Source of the DNA: Ga0077548 sp035440445
Lineage (GTDB): Bacteria > Pseudomonadota > Alphaproteobacteria > Rhizobiales > Xanthobacteraceae
Direction: 5' to 3'
Assembly: GCA_035440445.1 (NCBI GenBank)
Contig: DAORMJ010000009.1
Coordinates: 1-64,000, forward strand
DNA: 64,000 nt
Position numbers and translations under genes: made by a program. Positions 53,708-61,758 of this stretch are shown here, in pieces. The notes beneath the pieces are model-generated. The model was not told the DNA's origin. It made no database searches and saw nothing but the letters and a program-made list of their open reading frames with translations. Every line of letters begins with the position of its first letter. Position 1 is the first letter of the stretch.

Positions 53708-54156
53708 GATAGCACCCGCTCGAATAGTAACTTGTCCTGCGTCGGGTGCTTATCGACGCGCGGGCGCGAAGCGCAGGACCATGAGCGTCCGCGCACCTCT
53801 CCGATAAGTCGCCAACCTGCCGCCGCGAGCGTCGTGCCCGGCTCGTTGGCTAGGATATAGGTTCCGATGCGCTTGAAGCCGAGCGCAAAGGCAGCACGCG
53901 CGGCTGAACCATAGAGAAACGAGCAGGCGTTGCGCGTGCCGTCGGTGCACAGGCGCGTTACCTCTGCCGTCACGCCATCATCGCGCAGGCGCGCAACAGG
54001 ACGGCCTACGATCACCACGCCAACAACTTTTCCACCGCTCGCAGCTGCAATCGAGAAAAGGTGGCCGACCACAGGCGGATGATGCCGGTGCTTTTCCGCG
54101 ACAAAGGCATTAGCCTCTGCCAACGTGCAGCGCTCGACGGACAGTCGCAAATTCAT
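53704..54156 (-). CDS. XF1762-like / GNAT-fold phage protein
   Basis: This is a 150-residue protein. CTLAEANAFVAEKHRHHPPV, then GKVVGVVIVGRPVARLRDDG and TRLCTDGTRNACSFLYGSAA follow the XF1762 family order, a GNAT-related fold common in phages. Acyltransferase activity is unproven. ATG 54156 is used; the frame open upstream is Arg-rich and rejected. Confidence 0.75.
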   Translation of the reverse strand: MNLRLSVERCTLAEANAFVAEKHRHHPPVVGHLFSIAAASGGKVVGVVIVGRPVARLRDDGVTAEVTRLCTDGTRNACSFLYGSAARAAFALGFKRIGTYILANEPGTTLAAAGWRLIGEVRGRSWSCASRPRVDKHPTQDKLLFERVLS

Positions 54157-54287
54157 CGATACACCAGGTCCGCAAGCAGGATCAGGAAGGTCGCCGAGAT
54201 ATCCGGCGCCATCGTCGCGAACACGACCGAGAAGATGAAAACGCCGACGCAATAGCGCGACCAGCGCTCGAAGCGGGTTTCGATCAT
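54153..54287 (-). CDS. 44-residue membrane protein
   Basis: A tiny coupled gene (ATGA at both ends). The product is two short hydrophobic segments (YCVGVFIFSVVFATMA; ISATFLILLADLVY). The overlaps on both sides support translation. The function is unknown. Confidence 0.5.
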   Translation of the reverse strand: MIETRFERWSRYCVGVFIFSVVFATMAPDISATFLILLADLVYR

Positions 54288-54778
54288 GCGTGGCGGCCTT
54301 CCGCTTCGCGCGCCTGTTCGGCCTCGACCGCCTTGATAAAAGCCTCGATATCGCTTTCCGCCGGGCACTCATCGCAACCGGCGGCATAGTCGAGGCCGTC
54401 GTCGGCATCGGGAACGGCGCCCTGCTTGCAATAGTCGCAGCGCTCGCGCGTGGTGCGCTGATCCGGAAAGTGTTTCAGAAAGGTCGCGAGCAACACGCGG
54501 TCGCGCCGATCTTCCGGCACCGTGCCTTGCGGCGTGAAGCCGCGATCTTCGGTCCATCGCAGGACTGCATCGAACAAGGCGGGATAGGATTCGATGCGGC
54601 GATCAAGCCAGTCACGAATCACCGCCATCAGCGCCTTCTCGAAACGCTCAACCATATCAGGGGCTTCCTTGCGCGCGGCCGCGAGGTCGATCGGCCTGTT
54701 GAACTTATCGTTGGCGGAAAGTTCATTCATCTTGTCGAAGAACGTCACGAGCGCGCGTTCGGCGATTTCGTTTTTCAT
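54284..54778 (-). CDS. Early phage protein with C-terminal Cys pairs
   Basis: This is a 164-residue helical protein (MVERFEKALMAVIRDWLDRR; LFDAVLRWTEDRGFTPQGTV) with CDYCKQG and AGCDEC near the end, possibly binding one zinc. ATGA overlap with the MazG-like gene. No family is recognised. Confidence 0.6.
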   Translation of the reverse strand: MKNEIAERALVTFFDKMNELSANDKFNRPIDLAAARKEAPDMVERFEKALMAVIRDWLDRRIESYPALFDAVLRWTEDRGFTPQGTVPEDRRDRVLLATFLKHFPDQRTTRERCDYCKQGAVPDADDGLDYAAGCDECPAESDIEAFIKAVEAEQAREAEGRHA

Positions 54779-55164
54779 GCCGGCACCTCTTGTCCCAATC
54801 CTGATTTGGCTTTTGCGTTCTGCCGCGCGCGCCAATGCGCATCGGGCTTCGCCTGGGCGGCGGCCAGCTGGCGCGCTTCGCATTCGTCGGCCGAATAGCC
54901 TTCGGCTTCGGCGAGCGTGAGCAGGGTCAAACCAACGTCGCCGAATTCCTTTTCCGCGCTTCCCTTCGGCCGCGCGAACACACGATCGAGAATCGCGTCG
55001 CATTGCGCGCGCGATAACCCGCAAGCCTGCGCGAGTTCTCCGGCTTCCTCGAAAAAACGCTGCGCGCGCTCGATGGCGTTCCGCGCAACCTGCGGCGTGA
55101 AGGCACGGCAGGCCCAGGCCATGGCGACCTTCTGGCGGCTGTCGCGCGCCATCAATCCAGTCAT
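54775..55164 (-). CDS. MazG-like nucleotide pyrophosphohydrolase
   Basis: This is a 129-residue helical protein. RAQRFFEEAGELAQACGLSR supplies the EExxE-type metal site and EKEFGDVGLTLLTLAEAEGY the ExxD motif, the all-alpha MazG/NTP-PPase arrangement. It would hydrolyse (d)NTPs to monophosphates or (p)ppGpp-like nucleotides. GGAAGGA lies before ATG 55164. The C-terminal 25 residues are an unrelated basic tail. Confidence 0.75.
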   Translation of the reverse strand: MTGLMARDSRQKVAMAWACRAFTPQVARNAIERAQRFFEEAGELAQACGLSRAQCDAILDRVFARPKGSAEKEFGDVGLTLLTLAEAEGYSADECEARQLAAAQAKPDAHWRARQNAKAKSGLGQEVPA

Positions 55165-55184
55165 TGCATTTCCTTCCGCTCGCA

Positions 55185-55439
55185 TCACAGATCGGCCTCG
55201 CGCTTGGCTTCGGCCACGATCTTCGCGACCACGCGATCGACCTTGCGCTTCTCGCTCTGGCGTTTTTTCTTGCCGTCGCATGCCTCGGCCGCCTGATAGA
55301 GTTGATCGGCCAAGTGGCGGGCGTTGTCCGGCGTCATGCGGTCGAGGTGGTTGTAATCAGGCCGGCCGACGCCGCACCATTCGCGCTCGACGAGCACAAC
55401 CAGGCCGCCGACTTTCTTTGCGCTTAAAGACTTACTCAC
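55185..55439 (-). CDS. Small basic early phage protein
   Basis: This 84-residue protein (VGGLVVLVEREWCGVGRPDY) has a Lys/Arg-rich C-terminal helix (KKKRQSEKRKVDRVVAKIV). GTG 55439 overlaps the preceding stop (GTGA). It may bind nucleic acid; no family is known. Confidence 0.55.
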   Translation of the reverse strand: MSKSLSAKKVGGLVVLVEREWCGVGRPDYNHLDRMTPDNARHLADQLYQAAEACDGKKKRQSEKRKVDRVVAKIVAEAKREADL

Positions 55440-55627
55440 CGCGGAAATTCCTTGAGGCCAACGCCGGTCCAGGCGCGAAAGCGCGCGTCGAGAATGTCGA
55501 ACAGCCGATCGGCGTCCGGCTTCGGCAGTGGTGCTACGATGTGATCGATTTCGCCCCAAGGCTCACGACGGCTCGCAACCTCGGCGGCAGGCGTTCTCGC
55601 GGGTTCCGGCTTGCGATCGGTGATCAT
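55436..55627 (-). CDS. Small early phage protein
   Basis: This 63-residue protein (WGEIDHIVAPLPKPDADRLF; FRAWTGVGLKEFPR) is coupled to both neighbours by ATGA/GTGA overlaps. No domain is recognised. Confidence 0.55.
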   Translation of the reverse strand: MITDRKPEPARTPAAEVASRREPWGEIDHIVAPLPKPDADRLFDILDARFRAWTGVGLKEFPR

Positions 55628-56253
55628 GCGCGACCCCCGCAACGGATGAACTCGCACATGAATTCGGTGTAAGCGTCTGCCGGCTTCCAGAACTGGAGCG
55701 TGACGCCGAGCGGGTGATCGGCGCCAGCCACACCATGCGTCCAGGGCTTCGGCGGCGGCGCCATGTTCTGCGCCATTTCATCGAACAAAATGCAGGTATC
55801 GAGCGCCTTGATCGAAGCGTGCATCGGATAGTTGATGCCGAACTTTTTTGCGATGCAGACGTGCAGCGTGTTTTCGCGTTCAACGAAATCCGGAAAGTGC
55901 CGTTTCAAGGGCCGGATCAGATCAGGCAGATAGCCTTCGGTCGCATCATGCAAAAGCAGTTCGAGTTGCAGCCGCAGATTGGCAAACTCCGGCCAAGCCG
56001 GGAGGTTCGCGCGCACCCAACGCACGAGCAAAACGCAATGCTCGGCAACCGAATAGAAGTGCAGGCAATGCCCGCCGAAACGGCACGTTTTCGAAAGCGC
56101 GGAGGCGATATCGCCGATATCGATTTCCTCAACGCGCGGATCGAGCGGCCAGAACTGCTTGCCCGAATAGGTCTGCAGCCAGTCGCCGGCGCGCTTGGCG
56201 CTTGCGCCATTCGGGCCAGAACAAAGCCGCTCGCGGCCGTGTAGATCTTTCAT
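55624..56253 (-). CDS. HD-domain phosphohydrolase (YfbR-like 5'-deoxynucleotidase)
   Basis: This is a 209-residue protein. The HD metal site is complete: FYSVAEHCVLLVRWV (His), LELLLHDATEGYLPDLIRP (His-Asp) and IKALDTCILFDEM (Asp). YfbR-type enzymes dephosphorylate deoxynucleotides; the phage DatZ dATP hydrolases of 2-aminoadenine phages belong to the same superfamily. It is coupled to the methyltransferase gene (ATGA). Confidence 0.85.
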   Translation of the reverse strand: MKDLHGRERLCSGPNGASAKRAGDWLQTYSGKQFWPLDPRVEEIDIGDIASALSKTCRFGGHCLHFYSVAEHCVLLVRWVRANLPAWPEFANLRLQLELLLHDATEGYLPDLIRPLKRHFPDFVERENTLHVCIAKKFGINYPMHASIKALDTCILFDEMAQNMAPPPKPWTHGVAGADHPLGVTLQFWKPADAYTEFMCEFIRCGGRA

Positions 56254-57788
56254 GTTGACTCCATGCCGCCAAACAGCGGCCCGGCATCGAGCGGCTTGTC
56301 GGCTTGCTTTGCTTTGATGGATTCGCGGGAGCGTTCTTCCGGTCCCGCGATCGCGAGTTTCATGCGGCGGCGGATATCGTTCTGATATTCCGGCTCACGC
56401 TCGATCAGCACCGCGTTACAGCCTTCGTAGAAGGCCGCTTCTCCAGTCGTGCCGCTCCCCGCAAACATATCGAGCACCGTGCCGCCCTTCGGCGTCACCA
56501 GCCGCACGAGATAGCGCATCAACTCGATCGGCTTGACCGTCGGATGCTTCGACCCCACGCGATCATGAGCATCCGCTTTCGCGGTGTAGAAGAAACGAGA
56601 AGCGGAGCCGGAATCGTCACGCGGCGGTGTTGCCGATCGAGCGCCAAAGTCACCATAAATGCCCTGCGATTTGCGGTCGCCGTGCTCCGGACCAACGTAG
56701 CCTTGCTGGCCGTCAGCATTGGGAAAGGCGGCGAGGACCTCCGGAGATCCGTCATGCAGCACGTTGGCGGGCCATCGGCCTAGGTCGCTCGGCTTGTAGT
56801 CAACGCCTTGCTGGGCGGAATAGTATTCGCGCGGGCGAAAGCCCTGCTCGGCGTTTTTCTTGTCTTGCGAAGCAAAGCCGGAGCCCCGCCCGGCGCTCGG
56901 CAAATTTTCCGAAGCGACGCGGCAACCATCAATGTTCAGTGCGCCAACGCCGTGTTTCAGCACGTTCGCGGCTACGGTGCCGTCCAGCGGCTTCCGCGCA
57001 AACACAACAGGCTCGATGGCAGGTTTGAGTGCCGTTCCCCAACCTTCCCATTGTTTCGCCATATCCGATTCCGCGGCCGTTACGTTGATCGTGCCGCGCG
57101 GGGCTTGCCGCACCATCGGCGAGCGCTCGGCACCTTCCTTGCCATAGGTTTTTGTTCCGATGATTTTGCGCTCCGCGCCGAGCGCCTTATCGATTGCCTT
57201 CGACACATCATGCGATTTCGGAAACCCGCTGCCATAGATCCATGCGAGCAGTCCGCCGAAACCGCTTTCGTTTACGCAGCGGCCGAACGCCTCGCGCTGA
57301 TCCGGTGAAAGCGATTCCAGAAACCGCACGACTGCGGCATCGGAAAACACGAGATCGAAAATACCGTCGCGCATTTCGAAGCCGGCATCCTCGATCGCAA
57401 CTTGCATGCGGCCGAAAGTGCGCGAGGCCGAGAAGGCGAGCAGGCAGGCGCCCGGCTTCAAAACCCGATAGACCTTGGCCCAGGTTTCAGCGCGAAACGC
57501 GATATCGCCGCCGTCCCATTCCTTGCCCATGAAACCTTTGCTCGCGCGGGCATAGGCGCCAGTGCGCGCGGCGCTTGCGCCGTTCGCACCATCAGAATCA
57601 AGCGAGTAATCTTTCGCTGGAGCCGCATTCTTGCCGCCGAAGCGCTTGACGATCGAGGTCAGGTGATACGGCGGATCGCACACCGCGCTGTCGAGAGAGT
57701 TTTCCGGCAGCGTATCGAGCACAGCGAGGCAATCGCCGGAGAAAAGCTGCACGCGGCCGTCGAGTAGAATATCTGGAGCGAACGTCAT
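56250..57788 (-). CDS. Beta-class site-specific DNA methyltransferase
   Basis: This is a 512-residue protein. Motif IV comes first (VCDPPYHLTSI, about residue 37), and the SAM-binding motif I is near the C terminus (VLDMFAGSGTTGEAAFYEG, residues about 440-460), the order of beta-group N6-adenine or N4-cytosine methyltransferases. A long central insertion is presumably the target-recognition part. No restriction enzyme is adjacent, so it is likely an orphan that protects phage DNA. It overlaps the sigma-factor gene by four bases. Confidence 0.9.
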   Translation of the reverse strand: MTFAPDILLDGRVQLFSGDCLAVLDTLPENSLDSAVCDPPYHLTSIVKRFGGKNAAPAKDYSLDSDGANGASAARTGAYARASKGFMGKEWDGGDIAFRAETWAKVYRVLKPGACLLAFSASRTFGRMQVAIEDAGFEMRDGIFDLVFSDAAVVRFLESLSPDQREAFGRCVNESGFGGLLAWIYGSGFPKSHDVSKAIDKALGAERKIIGTKTYGKEGAERSPMVRQAPRGTINVTAAESDMAKQWEGWGTALKPAIEPVVFARKPLDGTVAANVLKHGVGALNIDGCRVASENLPSAGRGSGFASQDKKNAEQGFRPREYYSAQQGVDYKPSDLGRWPANVLHDGSPEVLAAFPNADGQQGYVGPEHGDRKSQGIYGDFGARSATPPRDDSGSASRFFYTAKADAHDRVGSKHPTVKPIELMRYLVRLVTPKGGTVLDMFAGSGTTGEAAFYEGCNAVLIEREPEYQNDIRRRMKLAIAGPEERSRESIKAKQADKPLDAGPLFGGMEST

Positions 57789-58354
57789 GCCGGCACCTCA
57801 TGGCCGGCGGCGACAAGGAGGCTACGCAGCATGTGCCGGCCGCGATGTACGCGGCTCTTGACGGTACCAATCGGCCTACGCGGCCACGAAGCCGCAATGG
57901 CCTCGTAATCCTCGCCCTGCGCGAGCCGCAGAATCGGATCGATAAACTTGAACGGCAGATCGAGCATGAGCCGCAACGCTTCCGCAGCATCAAGGGCTGC
58001 ATCCCGGTCGTAGTCCGGACTTTGCAGCGTGCTTGCCAGCGCATCTTCCGGGTCTTCTTGCTCGCGCTTGCGCTTGCGCTGATCGTTGCAGAAACGATGC
58101 AGCATGATCGTGGCAAGCCAACCGCCGAAATTCGTGCCGGGCCGGTACGCACCCTCGAATTCGAGCGCTTTTGCGCAGGTGTCTTGCACAAGATCGGCTG
58201 CTCTTTCCCGGTTGCGCGTCAGCTTAATCGCGTAAGGCAACAGCGTCGGATAGGCGGCCGCGAGATCGGCGCGGAATTGCGCGAGCCGATCCGGCGCGGC
58301 TTCCGCGCGGGCCTGGTCCCGCGCGATTTTCTTGCGGAGGTGATCCGGCCGCAT
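57785..58354 (-). CDS. Phage-encoded ECF-type RNA polymerase sigma factor
   Basis: This is a 189-residue protein. Region 2: LLPYAIKLTRNRERAADLVQ followed by DTCAKALEFEGAYRPGTNF and GGWLATIMLHRFCNDQRKRK. Region 4: LPFKFIDPILRLAQGEDYEA, then PIGTVKSRVHRGRHMLRSLL with the recognition helix. There is no region 3, as in ECF (group 4) sigma factors. It probably switches host polymerase to a set of phage promoters. ATG 58354 shares one base with the previous TGA (TGATG). No anti-sigma gene is adjacent. Confidence 0.88.
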   Translation of the reverse strand: MRPDHLRKKIARDQARAEAAPDRLAQFRADLAAAYPTLLPYAIKLTRNRERAADLVQDTCAKALEFEGAYRPGTNFGGWLATIMLHRFCNDQRKRKREQEDPEDALASTLQSPDYDRDAALDAAEALRLMLDLPFKFIDPILRLAQGEDYEAIAASWPRRPIGTVKSRVHRGRHMLRSLLVAAGHEVPA

Positions 58355-58758
58355 CAGTTGCGGGCCTTGGCTTCGGCCGCGGCTGCTCGACACATGCGCT
58401 CGATCTTACGGATACTCGATCCGTGCGCAGGCGAAAGCGCTAGCCAGCGGTTAACGCGGCCGCGTTTCTTGTGCGGGCGCGGATAGGTGCCGGCCGGCTT
58501 GTGCGGGCAGTAGCGCTGCGCCGGTCCCATGATCGGCTCAACCTCGTGCAGCGCCAGCACGAGCGCTTGCGATCGGATCGGGATCGCGCGGCGGCGATCG
58601 CCGCGCGGCATCCAGTGCCCGCTCGGCGTCATCCGCTCGCCGAGGCGATCGAAGATCGCATGCGGGTGCGGCTGACCCATCGCGTTGCGCACAAGGCCAA
58701 GCAAGTCCGGAGTAGGGGCAGGGCGTTGACGCTCGGTATGCAAGACACGGTAACTCAT
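58354..58758 (-). CDS. Basic early phage protein, unknown function
   Basis: This is a 134-residue strongly basic protein (RMTPSGHWMPRGDRRRAIPI; SIRKIERMCRAAAAEAKA). It precedes and is coupled to the sigma factor. No domain is recognised. The predicted helical C terminus and charge suggest nucleic-acid or polymerase binding. Confidence 0.55.
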   Translation of the reverse strand: MSYRVLHTERQRPAPTPDLLGLVRNAMGQPHPHAIFDRLGERMTPSGHWMPRGDRRRAIPIRSQALVLALHEVEPIMGPAQRYCPHKPAGTYPRPHKKRGRVNRWLALSPAHGSSIRKIERMCRAAAAEAKARN

Positions 58759-58822
58759 TGCCGGAATCCTTTCGGTCCAGATCGGGAAGGCGTGAAAGCG
58801 GGAAGGCGTTAGCTAGACGGCG

Positions 58823-59065
58823 CTAAAACGGAATGTCGAACCGCCTTATATTGAAGTGCTCGAACTCACCGACCGCAGCCTCACGAAAGCGCCGCGCGGC
58901 TTTTGTCATTCCGGCCGCGTGCAACAATTGGGCGGCCTCGGATAGACCGGCCTTCGCTAGGTCAAGTTTGCGCTGTGCGTTGGCAAGGTCGATGCGATTA
59001 GCGATTGCCTGCTTTTTCCAGTCGGCCTTTGTCATCTCCAATCGCTTAGAACGGGATATCGTCAT
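58823..59065 (-). CDS. Small helical early phage protein
   Basis: This 80-residue helical protein (DWKKQAIANRIDLANAQRKL; LHAAGMTKAARRFREAAVG) has ATG 59065 preceded by AAAGGAAAGG and overlapping the SSB gene by 20 bases; ATG 59035 is an alternative just after SSB. It is probably an SSB-linked accessory protein. Confidence 0.6.
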   Translation of the reverse strand: MTISRSKRLEMTKADWKKQAIANRIDLANAQRKLDLAKAGLSEAAQLLHAAGMTKAARRFREAAVGEFEHFNIRRFDIPF

Positions 59066-59495
59066 CGATCGGCGCCTTTCCTTTGGTTGCAGGTGCGCCG
59101 CTCGGCGCTTCGTCATCCGGCGCGTTCGGCGCGCGGTCGCCCTTGGCGCGCTCCAGGCTCGAAAGCTGGTGCGAGAAGCCCGACACCTGCACTTCCGTGG
59201 ACCAGCGATCGACGCCCTTATCGTCGGTCCATTTGCGGGTGACGTATTTGCCCTCGACGTAAACCTTGGCGCCTTTGCGCAGATACTGCTCGGCGAACTT
59301 CGCCGAGCCTTCCGCGAACACGACGACACGAATCCACTCGGTATGTTCTTTCTGCTCGCCGGTATTCTTGTCTTTCCAGCGCTCCGAGCAGGCGACGCTC
59401 AAGGTCGCGATCTTGCGGCCGTCATTCGTGGCGCGGATTTCCGGATCCTGCCCGAGATTGCCGATCAGAATGACTTTGTTGACGCTACCGGCCAT
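59046..59495 (-). CDS. ssb: Single-stranded DNA-binding protein
   Basis: This is a 149-residue protein. An OB fold starts AGSVNKVILIGNLGQDPEIR; EWIRVVVFAEGSAKFAEQYL and GAKVYVEGKYVTRKW are conserved. A disordered linker ends in the acidic tip DDDIPF that recruits partner proteins. It is the usual length of bacterial SSB. It covers single strands at the phage fork with the primase-helicase. Confidence 0.95.
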   Translation of the reverse strand: MAGSVNKVILIGNLGQDPEIRATNDGRKIATLSVACSERWKDKNTGEQKEHTEWIRVVVFAEGSAKFAEQYLRKGAKVYVEGKYVTRKWTDDKGVDRWSTEVQVSGFSHQLSSLERAKGDRAPNAPDDEAPSGAPATKGKAPIDDDIPF

Positions 59496-59703
59496 TGGCT
59501 TCCCCTTGCTTCTTGTCCTGTAAAATCCGCTGCGCGACCATTTCGATGCCGACCGCGACCACGAGCACGAAGGCAATGCCGAACAGAACCGGCGTCGGCC
59601 CCGGCGGCAGCACGAAGCAAAGCATCACGCCGATCAGCCACGCCGCGACCAGTGCGGTTGCGGCCGCGTAACAAGCGAAGGAAATGCGCTCCAGCGTCGT
59701 CAT
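59485..59703 (-). CDS. Small two-helix membrane protein
   Basis: This 72-residue protein has two transmembrane helices (YAAATALVAAWLIGVMLCFV; VLFGIAFVLVVAVGIEMVA). ATG 59703 overlaps the previous stop (ATGA) and its end overlaps the SSB start. The function is unknown. Confidence 0.55.
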   Translation of the reverse strand: MTTLERISFACYAAATALVAAWLIGVMLCFVLPPGPTPVLFGIAFVLVVAVGIEMVAQRILQDKKQGEANGR

Positions 59704-60044
59704 GCGCGCGCTTTCGGGCAGTTGCGGCAACCACAGTCACCGCTATCGCCGCAGCACTGTTCGGCGGACTTCACGCCCATGGCGAGATTGACCGCGCGGT
59801 CGAGATCTTCGCCGTTGAGCACGACGCCGAGTGCGGTCACACACACCAGACCTTTCCGAAGCGCGTCGCAATCCACTTCGCGCAAGTGGCGGTAGCGCAG
59901 GCCGTCTTTGATCAGTTGCTCGGTCGCGGTGCCGTAATGCGCGGTCAGAAACTGCTCGCCCGCCTTGCGGCCGGCGGCTTCCTTGCCAAAGCGCTCGCGA
60001 TGACTAGCTTCGGCATGGAGACGGATCTGTTCGGACAATTTCAT
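59700..60044 (-). CDS. Early phage protein with Cys-rich tail
   Basis: This is a 114-residue protein. The helical body (LSEQIRLHAEASHRERFGKE; LREVDCDALRKGLVCVTALG) is followed by a tail with six cysteines (CCGDSGDCGCRNC), a possible metal site. No family is recognised. Confidence 0.6.
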   Translation of the reverse strand: MKLSEQIRLHAEASHRERFGKEAAGRKAGEQFLTAHYGTATEQLIKDGLRYRHLREVDCDALRKGLVCVTALGVVLNGEDLDRAVNLAMGVKSAEQCCGDSGDCGCRNCPKARA

Positions 60045-60472
60045 GCGAGCACCTGCAAGACTTCATCGAGCGACACGCAAATATCGGTCGCAAGCAACGC
60101 CATGAGTTCGGGTTCTTCGCCGTCGCGCGTGAGCACGATGCAGCGCTTACCCTGACCGCAGAACCATCCCGCCTCCAGATGTGCCGAACGGCCGCAAGGC
60201 AGAATGAGCAGGCAGGTATCAGCCCATTGCATGCCGCGAAGATCAGATAAGAATCCGCGCGCCGCGATCGGATGCGTGGTCAGCAATTCGCGATATGTGT
60301 TCGCGCACCACGATTGCCAATAGGGATCGATTGCTGACCAGGCAAAACCCGGCACGCCCGACGGAGGATTGCGGAAGTCATAAACCTGATGCCCGGCGTC
60401 GCGCAGCGCCTGCACGATTTCAGGTTGCAACGGATTGCGCCACGACGACGCGGCATAAATTCGTTTGCTCAT
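60041..60472 (-). CDS. Nucleoside 2-deoxyribosyltransferase-like protein
   Basis: This is a 143-residue protein. SKRIYAASSWRNPLQPEIVQ, AGHQVYDFRNP, and LILPCGRSAHLEAGWFCGQG (with the Glu nucleophile region GRSAHLEAG) match the deoxyribosyltransferase fold. Such enzymes exchange or hydrolyse the base of deoxynucleosides or dNMPs. ATGA overlap with the next gene. Substrate unknown. Confidence 0.8.
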   Translation of the reverse strand: MSKRIYAASSWRNPLQPEIVQALRDAGHQVYDFRNPPSGVPGFAWSAIDPYWQSWCANTYRELLTTHPIAARGFLSDLRGMQWADTCLLILPCGRSAHLEAGWFCGQGKRCIVLTRDGEEPELMALLATDICVSLDEVLQVLA

Positions 60473-60945
60473 GCCCGCACCTCGTATTGCTTGACGCTGC
60501 CCAATCCCGCACCGGCCGCGCAGCGTTCGCGCTGTTCGCGGCGCTGGCGCGCAAGCGCGAGACGATCGGGTTCGACGATATCGCGGGCAAGCAGCGCCGG
60601 AGATCCGTGCGCGCAGCGCAGGGCGGCGAGGAAGGCATCGCTGGACGCCACGTTCGCGGCCTTCACATGCTCGGCGCGTTCGGCCTGGCGGCGTTCATAA
60701 GCGTTGAATTCCGCCTCGGTCATCGTCTCGAAATCGAGATCGGAGTCATCGTCCTCGACCGGCAACACTGAACCAGATTTCCCAAAAAAACTCGGGCGCG
60801 CGATACCTGCGGGAATACGCCCCGCGCCTTTTGCTTCGCGCCAGACTTTCTCAACGTATGACCTTGAACAGACAAACTGTTGCGTGAGTTCATCCATCTT
60901 CAACGGACCAAACCAGGCCGCCTCAATTTCGCTTTGAAATTTCAC
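60469..60945 (-). CDS. Helix-turn-helix-containing early phage protein
   Basis: This is a 158-residue protein. ALPKMDELTQ-type opening LKMDELTQQFVCSRSYVEKV (about residues 14-33) resembles a helix-turn-helix; a helical acidic and charged region (DSDLDFETMTEAEFNAYERR) follows. GTG 60945 overlaps the preceding TGA (GTGA). It may regulate early transcription. Confidence 0.55.
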   Translation of the reverse strand: MKFQSEIEAAWFGPLKMDELTQQFVCSRSYVEKVWREAKGAGRIPAGIARPSFFGKSGSVLPVEDDDSDLDFETMTEAEFNAYERRQAERAEHVKAANVASSDAFLAALRCAHGSPALLARDIVEPDRLALARQRREQRERCAAGAGLGSVKQYEVRA

Positions 60946-61283
60946 GACCGCATCTTCCTTTCGTATTCGAGCACGGCCGCGAGATCCGCGCGGACCATCG
61001 GCAGCAACACGCCGATCAGGATTTGCGCGTCCTGCGCATTGCGGGTGCCCGGCGTAACGAGGTTGCATTCAGCAACGGCCGCAGTGAGTGTGAGCGCGAA
61101 GAACAGCCGGACAGCCGGCACCGGCTGCGCCGCTTCTTCGACGAGCCGCACATGCGCGCGATAAAACGTGTCGGCTTCACGCTCCGAATGCAGAAACGGG
61201 CGCTTCTCGAAAGCGCGGCCAGCAATCGCAACGAGCCAGCCAAGCGCGCCGGACAGCGACATGGGGGTTTGTTCGCTTGCCAT
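60942..61283 (-). CDS. Early phage protein, unknown function
   Basis: This is a 113-residue helical protein (LSGALGWLVAIAGRAFEKRP; LFFALTLTAAVAECNLVTPG). ATG 61283 shares a base with the previous stop (TGATG). No domain is recognised. Confidence 0.55.
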   Translation of the reverse strand: MASEQTPMSLSGALGWLVAIAGRAFEKRPFLHSEREADTFYRAHVRLVEEAAQPVPAVRLFFALTLTAAVAECNLVTPGTRNAQDAQILIGVLLPMVRADLAAVLEYERKMRS

Positions 61284-61531
61284 CAGCGACCGTCCCAAAA
61301 CCGGTTATGCGGAAAATCACCGAAGGCCCGCGCATAAGGATCCGCCGGACGCCGCGTGCGCCTGCGTTTCACCATGCCGAACGCAAAGACAAACATTGCG
61401 ATGACGGCGACGAGCAGCGTGGCACAGGCGAAGCCGCCGAGCGCGAAACAGATCGCAGCGGCGAGCGGCAGGGCAGCGAGCACCGTGACGATGGCGGCAA
61501 GCAGGGCCGCAGCATGTTCCAGCGCGATCAT
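61283..61531 (-). CDS. Small two-helix membrane protein
   Basis: This 82-residue protein has two long hydrophobic segments (AALLAAIVTVLAALPLAAAI; FACATLLVAVIAMFVFAFG) then a basic cytoplasmic tail. The ATG overlaps the previous stop (ATGA). The function is unknown. Confidence 0.55.
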   Translation of the reverse strand: MIALEHAAALLAAIVTVLAALPLAAAICFALGGFACATLLVAVIAMFVFAFGMVKRRRTRRPADPYARAFGDFPHNRFWDGR

Positions 61532-61758
61532 GCCCGCACCTTCGGCCGCACGAACACGACCGCCTCGGAGGAAAATTCGGTTTGAAAGGCGACCAAATGG
61601 CCTTCGACGACCTGTTGGCCGACCTGATCGAACGGATGCGCGAACTCGCATTCATCCTGCCGCGGGCCACGATCTTCGGCGGCGGCAACGGTCGCCACCT
61701 CCCGCGGCCCGCGGCGGTGCGTATGCTCGTCACGCAATAAAGACTTGCCGTTGTTCAC
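61528..61758 (-). CDS. First gene of the early operon, unknown function
   Basis: This is a 76-residue acidic protein (MNNGKSLLRDEHTHRRGPRE; HPFDQVGQQVVEGHLVAFQT). It follows the operator region and begins the long leftward operon. Its position is that of a cII/Cro-like or antitermination gene, but its sequence does not match these. Confidence 0.5.
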   Translation of the reverse strand: MNNGKSLLRDEHTHRRGPREVATVAAAEDRGPRQDECEFAHPFDQVGQQVVEGHLVAFQTEFSSEAVVFVRPKVRA

